Positions 52,139-61,248 are shown, counted from the first letter of the stretch. The stretch is DNA of 64,000 nt from Actinomadura hallensis (GCF_006716765.1 NZ_VFPO01000001.1:2046001-2110000), one strand, 5' to 3'. Numbers and translations are program-made. Notes: generated from the sequence alone by a model not told the origin.

Positions 52139-52792
52139 TCAGGAGAACAGCTCGGCCAGCTCGTCCTCCACGTCCTGGCTGGCGACGAAGAGCAGTTCGT
52201 CGCCCGGTTCCAGCGTGTCGTCCGGGGTCGGGACCAGCACCCGTCCCTCCCGCAGGATCGCCACGAGCGCGGTGTCACGGGGCCAGTCCACCGAACCGAC
52301 ACGCTGCCCCCCGAGCGGCGCGTCCTCCGGCAGCGTCAGCTCCACCAGGTTCGCCTCGCCCTGCCGGAACGTCATCAGCCGGACCAGGTCGCCGACGCTG
52401 ACCGCCTCCTCCACCAGCGCCGACAGCAGCCGCGGGGTGGACACGGCGACGTCCACGCCCCACGACTCGTTGAACAGCCACTCGTTGTTCGGGTGGTTGA
52501 TGCGGGCCACCACGCGCGGCACCCCGTACTCGGTCTTGGCCAGCAGCGACACCACCAGGTTGACCTTGTCGTCGCCGGACGAGGCGACCACCACCTGGCA
52601 GCGCTCCAGCGCCGCGTCGTCCAGCGCGGAGATCTCGCACGCGTCGGCGAGCAGCCACTCCGCCCGCGGGACCATCTCCACCTTGATGGCCTTGGGGCTC
52701 TTGTCGATCAGGAGCACCTCGTGCCCGTTCTCCAGCAGTTCCTGGGCGATGGAGCGGCCCACCGCGCCCGCTCCCGCGATCGCGACCCGCAT
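52139..52792 (-). CDS. trkA: TrkA-type potassium regulatory protein (CeoC-like)
   Basis: ATG 52792 shares one base with the stop of the upstream trkA gene (TGATG); 217 residues. An N-terminal Rossmann RCK domain (MRVAIAGAGAVGRSIAQELLENGHEVLLID) binds NAD(H) or nucleotide, and a C-terminal TrkA_C domain (about 140-217) follows. The pair corresponds to CeoC of the mycobacterial CeoB/CeoC system, cytoplasmic gating subunits of K+ uptake. The probable membrane partner is the divergent KimA-like permease. Confidence 0.93.
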   Translation of the reverse strand: MRVAIAGAGAVGRSIAQELLENGHEVLLIDKSPKAIKVEMVPRAEWLLADACEISALDDAALERCQVVVASSGDDKVNLVVSLLAKTEYGVPRVVARINHPNNEWLFNESWGVDVAVSTPRLLSALVEEAVSVGDLVRLMTFRQGEANLVELTLPEDAPLGGQRVGSVDWPRDTALVAILREGRVLVPTPDDTLEPGDELLFVASQDVEDELAELFS

Positions 52793-53457
52793 CAGGCGTC
52801 CTCCTCGTCCGGCGCCGCGACGGCGGCGTTGATCCTCGCCAGGTCGTCGGCGCTTGCCATCACGTGCACGATGTCGCCGTCCTGGATCACCGTGTCCCGG
52901 TCGGGGACGAGCGCCTCGCCCATCCGCGACAGGAACGCCACCCGCGTGCGGGCGTGCTCTTCCAGCTTGCCGACCTTCTCGCCCACCCACCGGTACCCGG
53001 TGTCCAGCTCGGCGAGGACGACCGCCCCGGTCGGGTCGCGCCACAGCGGCTCGGCGCCCTCCGGCAGCAGCCGCCGCAGGATCTGGTCGGCGGTCCAGCG
53101 GACGGTCGCGACCGTGGGGATGCCGAGGCGCTGGTAGACCTCGGCGCGGCGCGGGTCGTAGATGCGGGCCACGACGTTGTCGACGCCGAACGTCTCCCGC
53201 GCCACCCGCGCCGAGATGATGTTGGAGTTGTCGCCGCTGCTGACGGCCACGAACGCCGACGCGTGCTCGATGCCCGCCTCGGCTATCACGTCGCGATCGA
53301 ACCCGAACCCGGTGATGCGGCGGCCGCGGAACCCGCTGCGCAACCGGCGGAACGCCTCCGGGTTCTGGTCGATGATGGACACGGAGTGGCCCTGGTCCTC
53401 CAGGATGTGGGCGAGCGTCGACCCGACGCGCCCGCACCCCATGATCACGATATGCAC
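52792..53457 (-). CDS. trkA: TrkA-type potassium regulatory protein (CeoB-like)
   Basis: GTG 53457 (VHIVIMGCGRVGSTLAHILE) gives 221 residues. RCK-N glycine motif GCGRVG, acidic residue at the end of strand two (SIIDQNPEAF), and a TrkA_C domain (about 140-221, ending VHVMASADDLARINA). It is the first gene of a two-gene operon with the second TrkA protein. The arrangement, divergent from an APC-type permease, follows the M. tuberculosis Rv2690c-Rv2692 order. Confidence 0.93.
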   Translation of the reverse strand: MHIVIMGCGRVGSTLAHILEDQGHSVSIIDQNPEAFRRLRSGFRGRRITGFGFDRDVIAEAGIEHASAFVAVSSGDNSNIISARVARETFGVDNVVARIYDPRRAEVYQRLGIPTVATVRWTADQILRRLLPEGAEPLWRDPTGAVVLAELDTGYRWVGEKVGKLEEHARTRVAFLSRMGEALVPDRDTVIQDGDIVHVMASADDLARINAAVAAPDEEDA

Positions 53458-53675
53458 GGCCGTCCTTCTTCCGTCCAGGGAGGAACGTCCCCCTGCCCCC
53501 GGCGTCGCGCACGGCCCGCCGCCGCGCCGCAGGCGCCGGGCCGTCCCCGGGGATCGTCTCCTGTGATTGATCCCTGCGGGCTGCAAAACTACACATCCGA
53601 CCAGGGGAGCACTAGCCGGGCAGGTCCACGGGCCGAGGGGGCGGGCGGGTCCCGGACGCGGTCCCGGCCGAGAGT

Positions 53676-53681
53676 TAGAGT
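53676..53681 (+). promoter_or_regulatory. -10 hexamer of the KimA-like permease gene
   Basis: TAGAGT ends 8 nt before GTG 53690, and the intervening CTCCTTTC cannot act as a Shine-Dalgarno. Confidence 0.5.
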
Positions 53682-53689
53682 CTCCTTTC

Positions 53690-55723
53690 GTGTCCCAGCT
53701 TCCGGACCTCGCGAAGCGGCTGGTCGTAGGCCGCGCGCTGAGCAGTTCCAAACAGCACGAACAGCTCCTTCCCAAGCGCATCGCACTCCCCGTGTTCGCC
53801 AGCGACGCGCTGTCGTCGGTGGCCTACGCACCCCAGGAGATCCTCATCGCCCTCGCCGCCGGCGGGCTGGCGATGTACGCGTACACGCCGTGGATCGCCG
53901 CGGCCGTCGTGGTGGTCCTGCTGACGGTGGTGGCGTCCTACCGGCAGAACGTCCGGGCCTACCCGAGCGGCGGCGGCGACTTCGAGGTCGCCACCACCAA
54001 CCTCGGCGACAACTGGGGCGTCCTCGTCGCGAGCGCCCTGATCGTCGACTACACGCTGACCGTGGCGGTGTCGGTGTCGTCCGGCGTCGAGAACCTCGGG
54101 GCGCTGCTGACGTTCATCGGGCCCCACGAGGTCCTCGCCGCGATCGGCGTCCTCGTCGTCCTCACCGTCGCCAACCTGCGGGGCCTCAGGGAGGCCGGGA
54201 TCGCGTTCGCGATCCCCAGCTACCTGTTCATGCTCTCGATCCTGGGCATGCTGGCGTGGGGCCTGGTGCGGCTGGCCTCCGGCGCCGAGCTGAAGGCCGA
54301 GACCGCCGGCTACGAGCTGCGCGGGGACGAGACCGACGTCGCCGGGCTCGCCCTGCTGTTCCTGCTGCTGCGGGCGTTCTCGTCCGGCTGCGCCGCGCTC
54401 ACCGGCGTGGAGTCGATCAGCAACGGGGTGCCCGCGTTCCGCAAGCCGAGGGGCCGCAACGCCGCCACGACGCTGCTGCTCCTCGGGCTGCTGTCGATGA
54501 CGATGTTCGGCGGGGTGACCACGTTCGCCCACCTCACCGGCGCCAAGTTCTCCGAACCGAGCCACGGCAGCCACCTGGTCGACCCGGCCACCGGCGCGGA
54601 GGTCACCGACGCCGAACCGGTGATAGCGCAGGTCGCGCACACCGTGTTCAGCAACTTCGAGCCCGGGTTCGCGCTGGTCGCCATCATGACCGCGCTGATC
54701 CTGTTCCTCGCGGCCAACACCGCCTTCAACGGCTTCCCCGTCCTCGGCTCCGTCCTCGCGCAGAGCCGCTACCTCCCGCGCCAGCTCCACACCCGCGGCG
54801 ACCGGCTGGCCCTGAGCAACGGCATCATCATCCTCGCCGTCATGGCGGGGCTGCTGATCTACGCCTACGACGCGTCCGTCAGCGCCCTGATCCCCCTCTA
54901 CACCGTCGGGGTGTTCGTCTCCTTCACCGTCAGCCAGATCGGGATGGTCCGGCACTGGAACCGGCTGCTGGCCGCCGAGGGGGACCCTGCGCAGCGCCGC
55001 CGCATGAAGACCTCCCGGGCCATCAACGCGTTCGGCGCCACCCTCACCGGCATCGTCCTGACCGTCGTGCTGGTCAGCAAGTTCGCGCTCGGCGCCTACG
55101 TCGTCTGCGTCGCGATGCCGGTCCTGTTCCTGCTGATGAAGGGGATCCGGCGGCACTACGACCGCGTCGCCGAGGAACTGGAGCCCTCCGGCGAGGACGT
55201 CGTGCTCCCCGCCCGCAACCACGGCATCATCCTCGTCTCCAAGGTCCACAAGCCGACGCTGCGGGCCATCGCCTACGCCCGCGCCACCCGGCCCTCCACG
55301 CTGGAGGCCGTCACGGTGGCGGTGGACGCCGAGGAGGCCCGGCGGCTCCAGGACGAGTGGGATGCGCTCGACCTGCCCGTCCCCCTGAAGATCCTCGACT
55401 CGCCGTACCGGGAGATCACCCGCCCGGTCCTCGCCTACGTCAAGAGCATCCGCCGCAAGAGCCCCCGCGACGTCGTCACCGTGTTCATCCCCGAGTACGT
55501 CGTCGGCCACTGGTGGGAGCAGCTGCTGCACAACCAGAGCGCGCTGCGGCTGAAGGGCAGGCTGCTGTTCCAGCCGGGCGTCATGGTGACCAGCGTCGCG
55601 TGGCAGCTGGAGTCCTCCCACCGGCTCAAGGGCCGCACCGAGCCGCCCGCGCCGGGCGCGTCGCGGCGTCCGCCGCGGACCGGGGCGCGCCCCGGTGCCG
55701 GTAGTGTTTCGGAACGTGACTGA
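53690..55723 (+). CDS. APC-superfamily permease, KimA-like (probable K+ transporter)
   Basis: GTG 53690; 677 residues. About twelve hydrophobic helices occupy residues 40-480, followed by a cytoplasmic domain of about 190 residues. LPKRIALPVFASDALSSVAYAPQEIL near the start matches, from memory, the opening of Bacillus KimA, a c-di-AMP-controlled potassium importer of the APC fold, better than amino-acid permeases. The C-terminal domain (VVLPARNHGIILVSKVHKPTL, GHWWEQLLHNQSALRLK) is also KimA-like. The divergent TrkA pair strengthens a potassium role. Amino-acid transport remains the generic alternative. Confidence 0.85.
   Translation: MSQLPDLAKRLVVGRALSSSKQHEQLLPKRIALPVFASDALSSVAYAPQEILIALAAGGLAMYAYTPWIAAAVVVVLLTVVASYRQNVRAYPSGGGDFEVATTNLGDNWGVLVASALIVDYTLTVAVSVSSGVENLGALLTFIGPHEVLAAIGVLVVLTVANLRGLREAGIAFAIPSYLFMLSILGMLAWGLVRLASGAELKAETAGYELRGDETDVAGLALLFLLLRAFSSGCAALTGVESISNGVPAFRKPRGRNAATTLLLLGLLSMTMFGGVTTFAHLTGAKFSEPSHGSHLVDPATGAEVTDAEPVIAQVAHTVFSNFEPGFALVAIMTALILFLAANTAFNGFPVLGSVLAQSRYLPRQLHTRGDRLALSNGIIILAVMAGLLIYAYDASVSALIPLYTVGVFVSFTVSQIGMVRHWNRLLAAEGDPAQRRRMKTSRAINAFGATLTGIVLTVVLVSKFALGAYVVCVAMPVLFLLMKGIRRHYDRVAEELEPSGEDVVLPARNHGIILVSKVHKPTLRAIAYARATRPSTLEAVTVAVDAEEARRLQDEWDALDLPVPLKILDSPYREITRPVLAYVKSIRRKSPRDVVTVFIPEYVVGHWWEQLLHNQSALRLKGRLLFQPGVMVTSVAWQLESSHRLKGRTEPPAPGASRRPPRTGARPGAGSVSERD
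55702..55707 (+). promoter_or_regulatory. -10 hexamer inside the permease gene, upstream of the methyltransferase
   Basis: TAGTGT ends 8 nt before GTG 55716, so the methyltransferase may have its own leaderless transcript in addition to readthrough from the permease. Confidence 0.4.
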
Positions 55724-57062
55724 ACTGGAGCCCGACGTCCTGGAACTGGAGGTCGGCGACGTCGCCAACGGCGGATTCTGCGTGGCCCGGCACGAGGGAC
55801 GGGTGGTCTTCGTCCGCCACGCCCTGCCCGGCGAGAGGGTGCGGGCCCGCATCACCGACCGCGCCAAGAACTTCCTCCGCGCCGACGCCGTGGAGATCCT
55901 GAAGGCGTCCCCGGACCGGGTCGAGCCGCCGTGCCCGTTCGCAGGGCCCGGGCGCTGCGGCGGCTGCGACTGGCAGCACGCCTCGCTGCCCGCGCAGCGC
56001 GCCCTCAAGGCCGCCGTCGTCGAGGAGCAGCTGCGGCGCCTCGCCGGGATCACCCGGACGGTGACCGTCGAGGAGGTGCCCTACCCGGCCGATGCGGAGA
56101 CGGCGCCGCCGCCGGGGCTCGGCTGGCGCACCCGCGTGCAGTTCGCCGTCTCCTCCGGCGTCGTCGGGCTGCGCAGGCACCGCTCCCACGACATCGAGCC
56201 CATCGACGAATGCCTCATCGCCCACCCCGGCCTGGAGCTGATGGGCATCGAGCGGAAGCGGTGGCCGGGCGCGTCCGGCGTCGAGGGCATCGTCTCGGCG
56301 TCCACGGGCGACCGCCTGGTCGTCCTGCGCGGCCGCGACCGCCGCAAGATCAAGGTGCCCCGCCTGGACGTGCCGGTGCGGCTCGTGCGGGGCAGGCCCG
56401 AGCCGGGCGCCGGCCTCCCGTACGTGCGGGAGGAGGTCTCCGGCCGGCTGTTCCAGGTGAGCGGCAGCGGCTTCTGGCAGGTCCACCCCGGCGCCGCGCA
56501 GCTGCTCGCCGACGCCGTGGTCGACGCCCTGGAGCCCAAGCCCGGCGACATCGCCCTCGACCTGTACTGCGGCGCCGGCCTGTACGCCGGGGTCCTCGGC
56601 GACCGCGTCGGGCCGGACGGGCTCGTCGTCGGCGTCGAGTCCGACGGCCAGGCCGTCCGGGACGCCCGCTTCAACCTGCGCGACCTGCCGAACGTCTCCA
56701 TCGAGCGCGGCCCCGTCGAGGAGGTCGTCGCCGAACTGGAGTTCGGCCGCGCGTCCGGCGGGTCCCGCGCGCGGGGCGGGCGCCGCGACGCCGACGCCGG
56801 GCACCGGGGCGGGGAGCGCGTCCGCCGCGCCGACATCGTCGTCCTCGACCCGCCCCGCGCGGGCGCCGGCCGCGAGGTCGTCGACCAGATCGCCCGGCTC
56901 GCCGGCCGCAAGATCGCCTACGTGTCCTGCGACCCCGCCACCCTCGCCCGCGACCTGGGCTACTTCGGCGAGCGCGGCTGGACGCTGGAGACCCTGCGCG
57001 CCTTCGACGCCTTCCCGATGACCCACCACGTGGAGTGCCTGGCCACTCTCGTCAGGGGGTGA
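55716..57062 (+). CDS. TrmA/RlmD-family RNA (uracil-5-) methyltransferase with TRAM domain
   Basis: GTG 55716 overlaps the permease stop by 8 nt; 448 residues. An N-terminal TRAM RNA-binding domain (LEVGDVANGGFCVARHEGRVVFV) is followed by an iron-sulfur cysteine set (CPFAGPGRCGGCDWQH plus a later Cys in DECLIAHPG). The SAM domain has LDLYCGAGLYAGVLG and the catalytic SCDPATLARDL, with a PPRAGAG loop. Members methylate C5 of uracil in tRNA or rRNA; the target site is not predictable here. An Arg/Gly-rich insertion (about 345-372) interrupts the SAM domain. Confidence 0.93.
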   Translation: MTELEPDVLELEVGDVANGGFCVARHEGRVVFVRHALPGERVRARITDRAKNFLRADAVEILKASPDRVEPPCPFAGPGRCGGCDWQHASLPAQRALKAAVVEEQLRRLAGITRTVTVEEVPYPADAETAPPPGLGWRTRVQFAVSSGVVGLRRHRSHDIEPIDECLIAHPGLELMGIERKRWPGASGVEGIVSASTGDRLVVLRGRDRRKIKVPRLDVPVRLVRGRPEPGAGLPYVREEVSGRLFQVSGSGFWQVHPGAAQLLADAVVDALEPKPGDIALDLYCGAGLYAGVLGDRVGPDGLVVGVESDGQAVRDARFNLRDLPNVSIERGPVEEVVAELEFGRASGGSRARGGRRDADAGHRGGERVRRADIVVLDPPRAGAGREVVDQIARLAGRKIAYVSCDPATLARDLGYFGERGWTLETLRAFDAFPMTHHVECLATLVRG

Positions 57063-57156
57063 CGCGACGCCGGTCTCGCCGCCCGGGGACACCGCGCCGC
57101 CGCGCCGCGCCGGAACCAATGCCGGTGTCCTGGGGAGAACCGGTCGCCGGGAGGCA

Positions 57157-57162
57157 TAGCGT
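57157..57162 (+). promoter_or_regulatory. -10 hexamer of the Eis-like gene
   Basis: TAGCGT ends 6 nt before GTG 57169. No Shine-Dalgarno of the usual kind is present. Confidence 0.5.
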
Positions 57163-57168
57163 GGAGTC

Positions 57169-58353
57169 GTGATCGAGATTCGGGAGATCCCCGAGGCGGA
57201 CGCCGACCGCATGATCGACTTCGCCGGCCTGGTGTTCCACGAGCGCGTCGAGGAGGGCGACCACGAGCGCGAGGCGTGGCTGGTGCGCCGCGCCGAGCGG
57301 ATCGGAGCCTACGACGGCCGCGTCCTGGCGGGGCAGCTCGCCGCGGTGCCGATGCGGCTCGCCGTCCCGGGCGCGTTCCTCGGCTGCTCGGCGGTCACGT
57401 ACGTCGGCGTCCTGCCCACGCACCGGCGGCGCGGCATCCTCACAGCCATGATCGACCGGATGCACGCCGACGCGGTCGCGGCGGGCCGTCCGGTCGCGGC
57501 GCTGTGGGCGTCCCAGGGCGCGATCTACGGCCGGTACGGGTTCGGTCTCGCGACCCGGGCGCTCAGCCTGGAGATCGACTCCTCCCGGCCGCTCGGCCTC
57601 CGCACCGTCCCCGACGAGCGTCCCCTCCGGCTGGTGGACACGGCCTCCGCCCCGGAGGTCGTCGGGCCGATGCACGCCCGCATGCTCTCCGCCCGGCCGG
57701 GCGGCCTGGTCCGCGACCGGGAGTGGTGGGCGCGGTCCATCCTGCCGTCCACCGAGCGGGAGGCCCCCGGCTTCACCGAGCCGCGGGTCGTCGTCCACCC
57801 GGCCGGCTACGCCGTGTACCGCACCCACGAGGACGAGACGGTCAGGGTCGCCGACCTCGTCGCCGAGACGCCGGCGGCGGAGGCGGCGCTGTGGCGGTTC
57901 CTGGCGTCGATCGACCTGACCCGGCGCGTCCAGGCGCCCAACCGTCCCGTGGACGATCTGCTGCCGCACATGGCCGCCGACCCGGACCAGGTCACCGTCA
58001 AGGGCGACTACGGGGCGCTGTGGCTCCGGCTGGTCGACGTGCCCGCCGCGCTGCGCGCGCGGTCCTGGGCCGCGGAGGACGCGTTCGTCCTGGAGGTGCA
58101 CGACGGGCGGCTCCCGGCGAACGGGGGCCGCTGGCGCCTGACCACCGGCGCCGCCCCGTCCTGCGAACGGACGGACGAGCCGCCGGACCTGACGCTGTCG
58201 GCCTCCGACCTCGCCGCCGTCTACCTCGGCGGCACGCGCGCGGTCACGCTCGCCCGCGTCGGCGCGGTCGCCGAGGGCGCTCCGGGAGCGGCCGCCCGGC
58301 TGGACGCCGCCCTCGCCGTCCCGCTGGCCCCGTACATGAACGACGACTTCTGA
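57169..58353 (+). CDS. Eis-type GNAT N-acetyltransferase
   Basis: GTG 57169; 394 residues. An N-terminal GNAT domain carries the acetyl-CoA loop VTYVGVLPTHRRRGILTAM and YGRYGFGLATRA. A second GNAT-like domain follows, then a sterol-carrier-like C-terminal domain (DLAAVYLGGT) ending in a phenylalanine whose carboxylate serves as general base in Eis. Eis acetylates amines, including several positions of aminoglycosides, in mycobacteria; the natural substrate here is unknown. Length and domain order are typical. Confidence 0.92.
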   Translation: MIEIREIPEADADRMIDFAGLVFHERVEEGDHEREAWLVRRAERIGAYDGRVLAGQLAAVPMRLAVPGAFLGCSAVTYVGVLPTHRRRGILTAMIDRMHADAVAAGRPVAALWASQGAIYGRYGFGLATRALSLEIDSSRPLGLRTVPDERPLRLVDTASAPEVVGPMHARMLSARPGGLVRDREWWARSILPSTEREAPGFTEPRVVVHPAGYAVYRTHEDETVRVADLVAETPAAEAALWRFLASIDLTRRVQAPNRPVDDLLPHMAADPDQVTVKGDYGALWLRLVDVPAALRARSWAAEDAFVLEVHDGRLPANGGRWRLTTGAAPSCERTDEPPDLTLSASDLAAVYLGGTRAVTLARVGAVAEGAPGAAARLDAALAVPLAPYMNDDF

Positions 58354-58392
58354 GGCGTCCGCCGCCCGAAGAACCGCCGCCGCGAGAAGGCG

Positions 58393-59418
58393 TCACCGCC
58401 AGAAGAAGACCTTGGCGCTGCCGGCGGTGACGGCGGCGTCCGCGGTCCCGTGCTGGATCAGCTGGAACCGCACCCGGTGCCCCTCACGGACGGTGTCGGC
58501 CGCCACCCCGTACAGCAGGTCGGCGGTGTCGCCGAAGGAGACGTACTCCTGGACGGGGCCGGCATCGACGCTGCTCGGATCGTCGATGCCCACCTCGACG
58601 ACGCGGGCCTGGATCTCGGTCCCGGCCGGGACGCCGGTCACCGTCGCCCCCACCGACAGGCTGTAGCGGGCCGAGCCGGTCAGGAGGCCGGGGCCGCCCT
58701 CGTCCCGGTGCTGGTGGTGCCGGTCGGAGTACTCGGTCTCCCAGCGGACGTCCGTCCACTCCCCGGGGGCGAGCCGCTGTTCGGTGGTCGTGCCGAGGGA
58801 CACGTAGTCGGGCACGTCGTCCGTCACGGGTGAGACGTCGACGCGCCACTGCCCGTAGTCGTCGGCGACGGCGCGGTCGTAGTCGACCGCCGCGCCGTTG
58901 ATGGTCTGCTCGTTGAGGTACTGCTGGAGCTGCGCGCGGGCGTCCCACCGGCCGCCCGACCAGGCGTACGTCTGCCAGCCATAGGTGATCTTCCGGGCGT
59001 CGAACGCGCGCTTCATCGGCCCGTACCCGGCGTAGAGGCCGACGCGGCCGCGCCCGATGACGCTCGCGGCGCCGTCGAGGTAGGCGTGGATCGCGTCCTG
59101 CTGGCCCGGGGACGCGTCCCAGTCGGCCGCGAAGTAGATGGGTCGCCCGTCCGGCATTCCGCAGGCCCTGGCCTGGGCGGCGGCGTCCCGCGCGTCGGCG
59201 ACTCCGGCGGCCCGCCCGTCCAGGGGCCTGTTCTTGGTGGTCTGCCAGACGACCACCACCCAGATGCCCGCGTCCGAGAGCTCCTCGGCCTCGGCGCGGG
59301 TCAGGTTCTTGCCGGTCGTGTCGTGCGAGAGGTAGCGGCACGCGAACTTCGCCCCGGCGCGTTTCAGAGCGGCCACGCCGGGACGGCCCCACGAGTAGTC
59401 GACGCCGAAGACGGCCAT
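58393..59418 (-). CDS. DUF1906 (Rv2525c-like) glycoside-hydrolase-fold protein
   Basis: ATG 59418 with GGAG upstream; 341 residues. The first 200 residues are a DUF1906 domain: FGVDYSWGRPG, FACRYLSHDTTGKN, PIYFAADWDAS and VGLYAGYGPMKRAF, a TIM-barrel related to GH25 lysozymes and to Rv2525c. About 130 residues of beta-rich sequence without a recognised family follow, probably a carbohydrate-binding or adhesive module. There is no signal peptide, which is odd for a wall hydrolase; Tat- or holin-independent release is an open question. Confidence 0.88.
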   Translation of the reverse strand: MAVFGVDYSWGRPGVAALKRAGAKFACRYLSHDTTGKNLTRAEAEELSDAGIWVVVVWQTTKNRPLDGRAAGVADARDAAAQARACGMPDGRPIYFAADWDASPGQQDAIHAYLDGAASVIGRGRVGLYAGYGPMKRAFDARKITYGWQTYAWSGGRWDARAQLQQYLNEQTINGAAVDYDRAVADDYGQWRVDVSPVTDDVPDYVSLGTTTEQRLAPGEWTDVRWETEYSDRHHQHRDEGGPGLLTGSARYSLSVGATVTGVPAGTEIQARVVEVGIDDPSSVDAGPVQEYVSFGDTADLLYGVAADTVREGHRVRFQLIQHGTADAAVTAGSAKVFFWR

Positions 59419-59633
59419 CGGTGAGCTCCATGATCAGGAAGGGGGTTCCTTGCCGATTCAACCGTCTGTGCCGGGGCGGCGCAGGAGAACCGGCTGGAAT
59501 CCACTGCAAATCAGGCGTCCGGGCCATGGGTCACTGTCTGTGGCGACACGCCGACATGACGTTAGGTGGACGGCCCCCCGCTCGCTACAACGGACGTGTC
59601 CGAAAGAAATCGCAGGCCACGGGGGGTCTCATC

Positions 59634-60149
59634 GTGATCGGGACATGGAAGGGGCGCGGTCTCGTCCTGCTGGCGGCCGCGCCGCTGCTCGGCCTCGCGC
59701 CCATCGGGGCGGGGGCGCACGCGGCCGAGGGGGGCGTCGTGCTCCGCACGGCCGCTCCCAAGAACGACGTCCTCCCGGGGGCCGCGTACACATGGGCGTA
59801 CACGGTGACCGCCAAGGGCCCGGCGAAGTCCGGGAAGGCGGTGTTCCGCACGACGCTGCCGAAGTCGCTGGAGTTCGTGTCCGGCACGAGGCACTGCGCG
59901 TCGAAGGGGCGCAAGGTCGTCTGCCGCCTCGGCACTCTCAAGGACGGCCGCAAGGTCAAGGGCGTGATCCGGGCGAAGGTGTCCACGGGCGCGCGGGCCC
60001 GGCAGAAGATCACCTTCCGGGGGGTCGTCACCTGGGGCAAGGCGCGCACCGCCCGGAGGTTCCCGGCCGTGCGCGTGGCCGCGTCCGCCGCCTTCGCCGT
60101 CACCGAGACGGACCCGGCGACCTCCCGCGTCGCCGCGCCGGGCCGGTAG
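59634..60149 (+). CDS. Secreted DUF11-like protein
   Basis: GTG 59634 with GGGGGG upstream; 171 residues. A signal peptide (GRGLVLLAAAPLLGLAPIGAGAHA) ends near residue 30. The mature part resembles a single DUF11/CARDB immunoglobulin-like domain: PGAAYTWAYTVTAKGPAKSGKAV, LPKSLEFVSG and one C...C pair (HCASKGRKVVC). Such domains are structural parts of cell-wall or secreted proteins. Here it stands alone, with no sorting signal. Confidence 0.8.
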   Translation: MIGTWKGRGLVLLAAAPLLGLAPIGAGAHAAEGGVVLRTAAPKNDVLPGAAYTWAYTVTAKGPAKSGKAVFRTTLPKSLEFVSGTRHCASKGRKVVCRLGTLKDGRKVKGVIRAKVSTGARARQKITFRGVVTWGKARTARRFPAVRVAASAAFAVTETDPATSRVAAPGR

Positions 60150-60215
60150 CCGCCAGGACGGCGCCCGGGAGTCGGGTGGACGCGGCGCGGTCGCGCGGGT
60201 AGCAAGATGGGGACC

Positions 60216-61142
60216 ATGCGACTTCGGATTTTCACCGAGCCCCAGCAGGGGGCGAGCTACGAGACGCAACTGGCGGTCGCCAAGGCCGCCGAGGAACTCG
60301 GCTTCGACGCGTTCTTCCGCTCGGACCACTTCGTCAAGATGGGCGACGTGTCCGGCGAGCCCGGCCCGACCGACTCCTGGATCACCCTGGGCGCGCTCGC
60401 CCGGGAGACCAGCCGCATCAGGCTCGGCACGCTGGTGACGGCCGCGACGTTCCGGTACCCCGGGCCGCTTGCGATCTCGGTCGCGCAGGTCGACCAGATG
60501 AGCGGCGGGCGGGTCGAGCTCGGCATCGGGACGGGCTGGTTCGAGCAGGAGCACACCGCCTACGGGATCCCGTTCCCCAGCCTGGGGGAGCGGTTCGAGC
60601 GGCTGGAGGAGCAGGTCCAGATCCTCAACGGGCTCTGGAAGACGCCCCCCGGCGAGACGTTCGCGTTCAGCGGGGAGCACTACACGCTCGTCGAGTCGCC
60701 CGCGCTGCCCAAGCCCGCCCAGGCGGGCGGCCCGCCGATCATCATCGGCGGGTTCGGGGCCAAGCGGACGCCGCGGCTCGCGGCCCGCTACGCCGACGAG
60801 TACAACGTCCCGTTCAAGAAGGTCGGGGAGACCGGTGAGGCGTTCGACCGGGTCCGCGCGGCCTGCGCCGAAGCCGGCCGGGCCAAGCCGCCGGTCTGCT
60901 CGGCCGCGCAGGTCGTCTGCTGCGGCCGGGACGAGGCCGAGCTGCGGCGCCGCGCCGACGCCATCGGCCGGGACGTGCCGGAGCTGCGCGAGAACGGGCT
61001 GGCGGGCACGCCCGGCGAGCTGGTCGACAAGATCGGCCGGTTCGGCGAGCTGGGCGCCGAGCGCATCTACCTCCAGGTCCTCGACATGCACGACCTCGAC
61101 CACCTGGAGCTGCTGGCCTCCGAGGTCCTCGCCAAGGTCTGA
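60216..61142 (+). CDS. LLM-class F420-dependent oxidoreductase
   Basis: ATG 60216 (MRLRIFTEPQ) with GGGG upstream; ATG 60207 is an alternative. 308 residues. Luciferase-like TIM barrel motifs include FDAFFRSDHFVKM, RIRLGTLVTAATFRYP, GRVELGIGTGWFEQEH and PPIIIGGFGAKRTPRLAARYADEYN. The family uses reduced F420 or FMN to reduce or oxidise small organic molecules. The substrate is unknown. The stop codon runs directly into a 15-bp tandem repeat. Confidence 0.92.
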   Translation: MRLRIFTEPQQGASYETQLAVAKAAEELGFDAFFRSDHFVKMGDVSGEPGPTDSWITLGALARETSRIRLGTLVTAATFRYPGPLAISVAQVDQMSGGRVELGIGTGWFEQEHTAYGIPFPSLGERFERLEEQVQILNGLWKTPPGETFAFSGEHYTLVESPALPKPAQAGGPPIIIGGFGAKRTPRLAARYADEYNVPFKKVGETGEAFDRVRAACAEAGRAKPPVCSAAQVVCCGRDEAELRRRADAIGRDVPELRENGLAGTPGELVDKIGRFGELGAERIYLQVLDMHDLDHLELLASEVLAKV

Positions 61143-61248
61143 CACGGCGCAGGTCCGACAGGTGCAGTTCTGATAGATGCAGGTCTGACAGATGCAGGTC
61201 TGACAGATGCAGATCTGACACGGTGCGGGTCCGACACGGCGCACCGAG
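61141..61248. repeat. 15-bp tandem repeat (about seven units)
   Basis: Units start at 61141, 61157, 61172, 61187, 61202, 61217 and 61233; the middle three are near-identical to GACAGATGCAGGTCT and the outer ones are diverged 15-16-mers. The array starts at the stop codon of the LLM gene. The 15-bp period would encode five-residue repeats (AGLTD in the plus frame, SDLHL in the minus frame). Confidence 0.85.

Noticed and set aside
53458..53689. Possible riboswitch between the TrkA pair and the KimA-like permease
   Set aside because: Only short GC-rich inverted repeats are visible, and a leaderless start fits the permease better.
61141..61248. Pentapeptide-repeat protein gene
   Set aside because: Only three near-perfect units, no start with ribosome binding site on either strand, and a stop codon at the array's edge. 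Kept only as a repeat and an observation.
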